Shown: positions 57,116-64,000 of the stretch, in pieces
How the letters are laid out: each line of letters opens with the position of its first letter
Position numbering within the stretch: the first letter of the stretch is position 1
Translations under genes and position numbers: made by a program
Source of the DNA: Sialis fuliginosa
Lineage: Eukaryota > Arthropoda > Insecta > Megaloptera > Sialidae
Reading direction: 5' to 3'
DNA: 64,000 bases
Assembly (NCBI GenBank): GCA_961205875.1
Contig: OY540810.1
Span: 35,216,001-35,280,000 of the forward strand
Notes under the pieces: model-generated
Told to the model about the DNA's origin: nothing
What the model saw: only the letters and a program-made list of their open reading frames with translations
Databases searched by the model: none

Positions 57116-59689
57116 TGGGGAAGTAATTTTATTAAATAATAATATACTACCAGTAAAAACAAAACAAAAAATTATAATTAAAATATTATATTGTTAGTTC
57201 ATCTCATTCATTACAATGGGTATAAGTATATTTACAAAATATGAAGTTAAGAAATATAATTTATTTAAATAACGCTGTAACACTTAACATAAAAAATGAC
57301 AAACAAAAATTAAGTAAACACTTGGCAAAAGTAATGATACCATTTAGTCAATAAATAACACCATTTAACGAATAAAGTTATAATGCATTGTATAAAACGT
57401 TATACTTAAGTACATAATTAGTGTGGAATAGTTATTTACCGGGAAGCATATCTGATGATGATATTGTTTAGGCACAGAGAAACTCTAAGAAAATATTATT
57501 TATCGTCTATAAGAGTAACTAAGTTTCGTATCATGTTCAACCGCAGGAATTTCAGGGTCTTGTTCCGATCAAGCGTCGCTGTATAAGAAAGATAAAAATA
57601 TCTCATAGTGTTAATATCTCGATTAAGCGTTCCAGTCTTACGGCACACTTTGTAATGAAACTTTTAATCTTCTCATCGGTGCTTAAAGTGTGTTTTATCT
57701 TCAGTAAAAGTTTATTGTTATATTACAAAGATGGAGGAAGGCGAGATTATGTGATATTATGTAGCCGTTTTCTCTCCAGAATGAATGAAAAATAATAAAA
57801 AATCACCGGTAATGTAGTTTGGCGTTTTATTGTTATATCGAGTTTTAAAATATTGCGGTGGTGATTTTCTCTTTATGAAAGTCAGAAGTGTTTTACAAAA
57901 GAGAAGACTTTTAAAATGGTTTTAGTTAAAAGTTATTTATGTTTATAATATAGGTATCATATTACTTTACACTTTCTTTTTTCAGATTGAGGGCTTTTAA
58001 CATTTACCAGTTTTATTGTATAGTATGTTACTCAAAATGTAATGTAATTTCAAAATTAAATGTTAACGATCATCTTACAATTGTATATAATATTGAAAAG
58101 TATAAATAGAAATAAATGTCTTTAATACATAATATTATCGACAGCTATTTTTATTTAGTTTTGTAGTCATCTGATTTAGTTATATAAACAGGCGTGAATA
58201 AAGATTTTCAGAAGAAATATTGTATTTGATTGATATAAGTATTATAATAAAAACTTAATTACTTTTCCAAAATAATTATAAGCACTTTAAATGCATAAAT
58301 ACGATACAAATGATAAGAATCAATACTAATATATTTGATGAACTCGTCTATTAAGAGATTGATTCAACAAAGCCTTTCAAACCATTGAAATTATAGAAAT
58401 ATAAAAGCATTCTTAACGAGCTGTCAACTCGACAGCATTCACTTCGACAGAACTGTAAGAACTATTAAAAACTTATTAAACCGATTTATCAATAATGCAA
58501 TATGTTCAGTTTTCATTTATTTTTAACTCTTTTGATTGAATCTGTTTTAGTAATAAATTATCATTACTAATTCTTACAATAAAATCTACTTGACATAAAA
58601 CTCATGAAGAAGAAGAAATCTTACAATCCATACTAATAAATGATGATGATGAAGATGCAATTATTGTCGGTTGGATTAATCATTTTCCAACAGCTCTAAA
58701 AAATAAATTAGAGGTAATTGTGATGTTGATGTAATTAAACTAACAATTTCTATTGAATAATTAAGTCAGGCACGTATTAAGAAAAATGTATACGTTGTCC
58801 ATGTAGTCGTATTTTCTTACGTGAGAAGTGTTTCAGTTTCAGTGGACAATAGCCAGAAAAGTTAGCTCATATGGACAACGGCCACGAAAGCCTAGAGAAA
58901 AAAATCTATTACCTACTTACTATTAACTATGTAAATGTAATTTTTTTTTATTATAGAGTAATAGCTTATATGATATCAAAATCAGGATAATCATCTCAAA
59001 TGCAGTCTATTTTAAACAAGTTCATTTTTATCTTAAATAAGTATCAGCATCTCCACCAAATATCGTTTACCGCAAGATGACAAAGAACTACAGAACGCAT
59101 ATTACAAAAGTATCAAAACTAATTCTTGTAAAAACATGGTTAAGATCAAATTATTGGTGAAAAATAGCAGGAATCAAAAGTCGTCTTAATCATTTTTGAA
59201 TCAAAAATGACTTAAGATATTTTTGTACGAAAATATCAAATTCGCGTATATACATATTTACAAAAGAACTATAAGCTGATATTTTTCACACCATTATAAT
59301 TTATGTCATTTAACATTCTTTACAAGATTCCTTTGTACTAGCAAACATTAAACCAGTTAGCAGATGACACGTCTACTACCTCTACAATTACACAACTGCA
59401 ATTATTGCATTTATGAACTAACCAACAACATTATAATTTCATAAACCAACTCTTTCTGCTTTTACTTTCTTATACAAGTAGCTTTCCCTTTCCAATCCAC
59501 ATTTCGTCTATGTTTTATACGTACTTAATGCCTTCGTACATTTAAACAAATGAGCCAAGCTTCTGAGGAACCGTTTGAAACTAGCAAAAAGAACACAACG
59601 ATACCAGAATAGCCCGAAGCGAACATAATTCATCTCAGTTTATCTTAAAAGATTCTATTTGCTAATCCTAGTTTCATCTCACTCGTATC
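57116..59689. other. Intergenic DNA, nothing firm
   Basis: Mostly AT-rich. An open stretch at 58603-58734 with a GATGATGAT run reads partly protein-like but has no start codon. An inverted pair, GTTGTCCATG / CATATGGACAAC, lies at about 58794-58885. Confidence 0.35.
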
Positions 59690-60010
59690 GTGTGTCACGA
59701 GGGATAGTGTCGTCCATGTGTAGCATACAAAGTGAACGTATAACTCTACTCGGCACATCATTTGTCTGAATGTGTCCCCAGAGGAGGTCCCGCGGGTACG
59801 GCCTCGCTGTGGGGCACAGGTGCAAATGTACCCCCTACAATCTCATCGCCTTATTAGCACGCTTTTTGCAAACTTTATTTACAGAAACGTGCCTGACATT
59901 TGTGCGAGGCGATACACATTTGTAACGGCTGCCCCACCGATAAATTAATTCGCGTTGTGAAAGGTTAGGTGGGTCTAAGTGAATCAGACTGCCTACTTTA
60001 TTTACGCGCT
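59690..60010. other. Non-repetitive GC-richer block, candidate conserved non-coding DNA
   Basis: It stands out from its AT-rich flanks, with AGGAGGTCCCGCGGGTACGG, GTGCGAGGCGATACACATTT and the homeodomain-like TAAATTAATT. No frame of useful length and no repeat partner in the window. Regulatory function is an inference from composition only. Confidence 0.35.
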
Positions 60011-60420
60011 CATAGTAAATCTCGTTTCGTGTTTTTATAGCGGTTTATTATATATTTTTCCCTCTTCCAAATCATATCGGTTCATGAAATGATTTTTAAC
60101 TTTTTTATTTATATGTTTTTTGACTTATATACAGATACATTTTAAATGGTATCTTATAAAAAATAACTTATGTTTATATTATTTATTTTTACTTTATGAA
60201 CGATGTACATATATGGATTTTTTTAAACATAAACAAAATGCATAACCTATAAAAATATTCAATCTTAAAGTGACGAGAACATTTTCTAACGAATTTTGCT
60301 AAGGCAGAATTTTTTACATTCATCATTAATAATTTTTCTATAATATTGTATATACATTTCAAAGATTACAATAATTTAATATATACTTTAACTGCAAGTA
60401 TTTAGTTTCTTTATTCAGCA
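60011..60420. other. AT-rich spacer
   Basis: No feature recognised. Confidence 0.4.
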
Positions 60421-60735
60421 CTAGCGGACCTACCCACGGCTTCATCCGCGTTGTATAATTTTTTATATTGTCAGCTCAATCATATTTTAATACAGGGGAT
60501 GAAATATTAAATTTTTATTTTTTCGCTTTTTATTCATTATATATACAAAATCCTAAAAAAAATGTACACCTCCTTTTACCCCCTAAGGGTTGAATTTCAA
60601 AAAATCCTTTCTTTGTAGGTGCTTACATCATAGAAAGAATATACCTTTGAAATTTCACGTTTCTAGGTCCGGGGGTTTCAACTCGGTGATGATGAATCAG
60701 TCAGTCAAGACATGTTATTATATTATATGTAGATA
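60421..60735 (-). repeat. Helitron/SINE-like insect repeat (reverse)
   Basis: It begins ACTAGCGGACCTACCCACGG with CTTCATCCGCGT, the inverse of a hairpin plus CTAGT end. It continues with CCCCCTAAGGGTTGAATTTC, AAAAAATCCTTTCTT and AGTCAGTCAAGACATG. The wording matches a repeat widespread in Lepidoptera and other insects. Confidence 0.65.
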
Positions 60736-61413
60736 GATTGAAAATTGTTATTACGTATTGTATTTTCATAACTATGCAAACAATAATTACATGAAGATTG
60801 TACCAAACGCAGCATTAAAAAAAGTATAATAAATCTATAAACTCAAATTACTCTCATTAAAAATACTTACTTTCTAAATTAAGCTACAGAGTAAATAGTA
60901 AACACACAATATAATAATTTAAACATATTCTAATTTTTCATGCAGCAAGCACTCGTAGAATTTTGTATAATTTGTCAAGTCTTTTTATGTGCAGTGCATA
61001 ATAAACTTATGTTTAGGTCATGTCAGATTTTTCTCTATGGTATTCTTAGTAGTTAAAATTATGGTACGGTCGTGTTTCTTCCATTACTTCATTTAATGCT
61101 ATACGTAACACCCACAACTTTGAAACAAAATATGTAATGGTAATTTCTATTACACCAACGAGCATAATAATAAACATGATAAAACCCTAATATAATTTAA
61201 TTACTATTCTGCATTATAAAACTGAATGAGACTGTCCCTGAATGTCAACGAAGTGGCCGACGAAAGTTACTTAATCATTGATCTTTAAATGAAACACTGG
61301 TAAATTTTACTGATTGTGAGTCTTAAGATGAAAATATTTTATTAATTTCGTTGTTTCAATTAATATTAGAATTTCACTCATAAAATGTATTTTTCAGATG
61401 GTATTTATTTATA
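60736..61413. other. AT-rich spacer
   Basis: No feature recognised. Confidence 0.4.
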
Positions 61414-61695
61414 AGCTAACGCATTGGATCCAATATTACCCGGGGATATTAATTCAATTAAACATAAAGTAATCATGCCCACCCAACATGTCCAGCCAAC
61501 ATGCTCACCCAACATACGATTCACCGCGAATTGTTTTTATTCCGACTTCATGAAATTTACACAAAATATACAAAAATTATACACCTTAACTTTACTTATC
61601 CATTATTGAAAATCGGTATAAAATTCGGAATTGAAATCAGTCCAGAGATTCCCGAGTCTATAAGTCTCAAACAAACGAATATTTTTATATAGAAA
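61414..61695 (+). repeat. Family A repeat, third copy
   Basis: It shares ACGCATTGGATCCAATATTA, CATGCCCACCCAACATG and CCCGAGTCTATAAGTCTC with 2930-3262. CCCAACATG-type words are repeated three times here, a small local expansion. Confidence 0.6.
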
Positions 61696-62330
61696 TATTA
61701 ATTTTGTATTATATGTATATTAATTTTAATATTCCTTCTTTTTAGAGAAAGCTACGTTTATTATTTTGGTACTTTTACATTTTATACATATTCGTATAGT
61801 AAATATGGGCTTATATCAATCCATACTATTAAAAATTGCGCAGACAACTAATAACTTCCAACCAGATACAAATGATCTCATTAAAAAATTGATATTAAGA
61901 AAAGTTTAATTAAAACAAAATTTTATATTTGAACTTTTGAAAAGCCCTACCTTGTAAATAAATTTATCGAATATTTTTAATCACTTTATTTTAAATAAAA
62001 AATTCGGGTAGAACCGGAAATTAAATTATTTTTTCCAGATTAACGCAAGAAAAAAGGTACCAAATTTTGACAGTTAAAACAATATATTATAAAAATTATA
62101 TTTTATAATAATTATGTATAATATACTCATTATCAGTTATCAAAATTAGATAATCACAATTGATTATGCATAAGAAATATAAAATTCGATGGTTTTCGGT
62201 CATAATAATTTAAATAAATAAATATGATATGTATACACAAAATCTTTTTTTTTTGCTTTTTAACTTCTAAAAATATTATTAAATCTCATTACTAAAATGG
62301 GAAAAGAAACAATGCCAAACCCAAACAAAA
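61696..62330. other. AT-rich spacer
   Basis: No feature recognised. Confidence 0.4.
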
Positions 62331-63126
62331 AAACATCTGCCAAGTAAATGCACAGTGCTTCCTCGTGCTAAATTCACTAAAACCGATAGTGTTCAGATAA
62401 ATTGCCTGGCATTGGTTAACCATTTAATTTTTATACAAATTTTACTAAAAAATCTTAGTTCGAATTTTTTTTTAAAACGCACCTGAATATTTTTTCATAT
62501 ATTTTTAATTTTTTGACAATTTCAATCTAAATCTAAATTTATGCAAATGTCAAAATGACATTTAAAACGTCAAAGTGACATTTAAAACGTCAAAATGACA
62601 CTTAATATATCCAATCAAATATCAATTTAGAAAAACAAAACACGAATTTTTAAAATTAATTTAGATAAATCTTTGTAAGGGAATATTTTACAACAAACGT
62701 AGTAAACCCATATTATAGGAAATTTAATTCTCTACAAAAAATATTCTATAAAATTTTCTCGTAACATGTGTCGTTCTTGAGATATCTTGAAAAAATAAAT
62801 ATTTTGGGGTGTCACCCCTCCCCCTGACACACGATTTTGATGATTTTGAAATGGGACCGTCCTCAAACCAAACCCAACCATCCGACCAAGTTTCAATAAT
62901 ATCGGTTCAGTGGTTCATGAGTTATGCGTGTGACAAGGATTCAGGGGACAGACGGACGGACGGACGGACGGACGGACAGACAGACAGACACGGAACGAAA
63001 AGTGTTTGTCTTGACGTGAAACGGATAAATAAATTTAAAATTTTGAAATTGGAGAACTTTTTTTTTGTCTCAATCTGAAACGATCACATAGCTTCTCGTA
63101 TCTTCGATATTGCGAGGAAGCAATAA
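62331..63126 (+). repeat. Family C repeat, longest copy
   Basis: About 800 bp, with all landmarks of the family in order. It starts CATCTGCCAAGTAAATGCAC and ends GATATTGCGAGGAAGC. TGCTTCCTCG near the start is the inverse of CGAGGAAGCA at the end. A 20-bp unit (GTCAAAATGACATTTAAAAC) is repeated about 2.8 times at 62549-62604, and a GACG/GACA tract lies at 62946-62991. Confidence 0.8.
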
Positions 63127-64000
63127 AAATGGTCGACACGTTTGTAAAAGTTCGTACGTAACAAACTTAACGATCAATATTTGTCAGATTCCTAATGAGA
63201 AATGAAAAATATCTATACATGGTATGTTGTAAATGTTTAGTTTACAGGGTTACTGGTAACTTAGACGAGCGGTGTTGGTTAGAACAAAACTTTTACAACA
63301 TTTTCACCAGACTCGTAGTTTCGACATGCCCTGAGGTTAAGATTTAATTAAGAGAACTTTTCCCCCAACCAACACACATCTTTCTCTTATAAAGATGTGT
63401 GTATGTATTTGTATATCAGTGGCGGGCTATAAGGTTCATTAAAATAAAAAATATTAGACCAATTTTGAGTTCCACTCGAGTTTAATTTCTGTTGTATCTT
63501 ATCTCTAATCATTTAATTATTTGCTGATTCGATGATCTCTTGTATAATCCTCTCAAATTAGAAATTTCCTATACGTGACAAATGGAATTAATATTCGTCT
63601 CGATTATTTTAGCGCCAATCAATTAATAAAATATTTAAAATGCAAGGCTGTTTAGGCCCCAAGGAAATACATTAAAAAAATTATGCTTAAATCATCGATG
63701 CAGTGAAAACGATGTAAGATAGAGCAAAAATGAACAGAATCAATTTTACAGATAAGAGATTTTTCTATAAAACTGGTAGTCCAGTTTATACTTAAAATTG
63801 ATAGTTCAAGAGTGAGAGTCGTTCAAAATTTGGTGACAATGGCCAACCTCAAAAAATAAAATTTTACTAAAAAAATATTTACGAGTTTATTATTTAATAG
63901 GTAATATATCCACAGGAGGCTAAATATTTGTATGTTAATACCTCTCAAATTACAATTATCTAACCATAGTTAAATCTGGAAGCTTGTATATTGTATATTA
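63127..64000. other. AT-rich spacer to the window end
   Basis: No gene or repeat partner recognised. Confidence 0.4.

Noticed and set aside
58603..58734. Acidic open stretch with GATGATGAT
   Set aside because: About 43 codons without ATG or clear splice sites, and partly a microsatellite. The peptide has no recognisable family.
62809..63078. 89-codon frame over the GACA tract
   Set aside because: It lies within a family C repeat; the other copies do not keep the frame open.

Overview
The window looks like insect nuclear DNA. It is very AT-rich, gene-poor and full of small transposable elements. Tails with GTCT/GACA tracts, ends of the type CGCGAGCGAAGCCGCG...CTAGT and 'gggttccg' modules recall repeats common in Lepidoptera and some Hemiptera. 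Insect is a firm call; the order is a guess. There is no sign of bacterial organisation.

Genes. Only one convincing host coding segment is present: the 3'-terminal exon (988-2094, + strand) of a secreted or GPI-anchored leucine-rich-repeat protein, with its poly(A) signals just downstream. Its earlier exons lie to the left, outside the window. A 35-codon exon-like segment at 34033-34139 is a weak second candidate. Other open frames are either inside transposable elements or look like chance frames in AT-rich DNA.

Mobile DNA. The clearest unit is a complete, very young LTR retrotransposon at 13527-17298. It has two 1,238-bp LTRs that I read as identical, a 4-bp target duplication ATCT, a tRNA-Lys-like primer site, a polypurine tract and a 1.3-kb internal region that holds only a Ty3/gypsy-type gag. 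There is no protease, reverse transcriptase or integrase. The gag frame is interrupted by one TAA. Each LTR has a TATA box, an arthropod-type initiator and a fourfold tandem array of about 78-bp hairpin units. It is best described as a non-autonomous, gag-only (TR-GAG-like) element that must borrow enzymes from a partner elsewhere.

Around it, from left to right, are hAT-type elements with 8-bp duplications (3907-4195, 19494-20825, 44125-44825, 54806-55595), elements flanked by TA (10329-10475, 18307-18604, 50482-51242, possibly 4356-5111), PIF/Harbinger-like MITEs with TTA/TAA duplications (8358-8860, 25208-25368, 41545-41804), and several long foldback elements (23180-23454, 27170-27447, 29731-31510, 35041-37861 with a nested 37001-37670, 47041-48748, 49770-50234, 52637-52927). 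There is also a tRNA-derived SINE inserted into one foldback loop, Helitron-like ends (notably a head-to-head pair at 38560-41259), a five-copy unnamed repeat family, and a tandemly duplicated transposon end at 53485-54602. A degraded Tc1/mariner-type transposase sits near 24376-24582.

The spaces between elements are mostly featureless AT-rich DNA. A few stretches with higher GC and mixed composition (about 3420-3600, 21000-21660, 25540-25900, 27820-28240, 43490-43860, 53090-53250, 59690-60010) stand out as possible conserved regulatory DNA, but this cannot be shown from one sequence.
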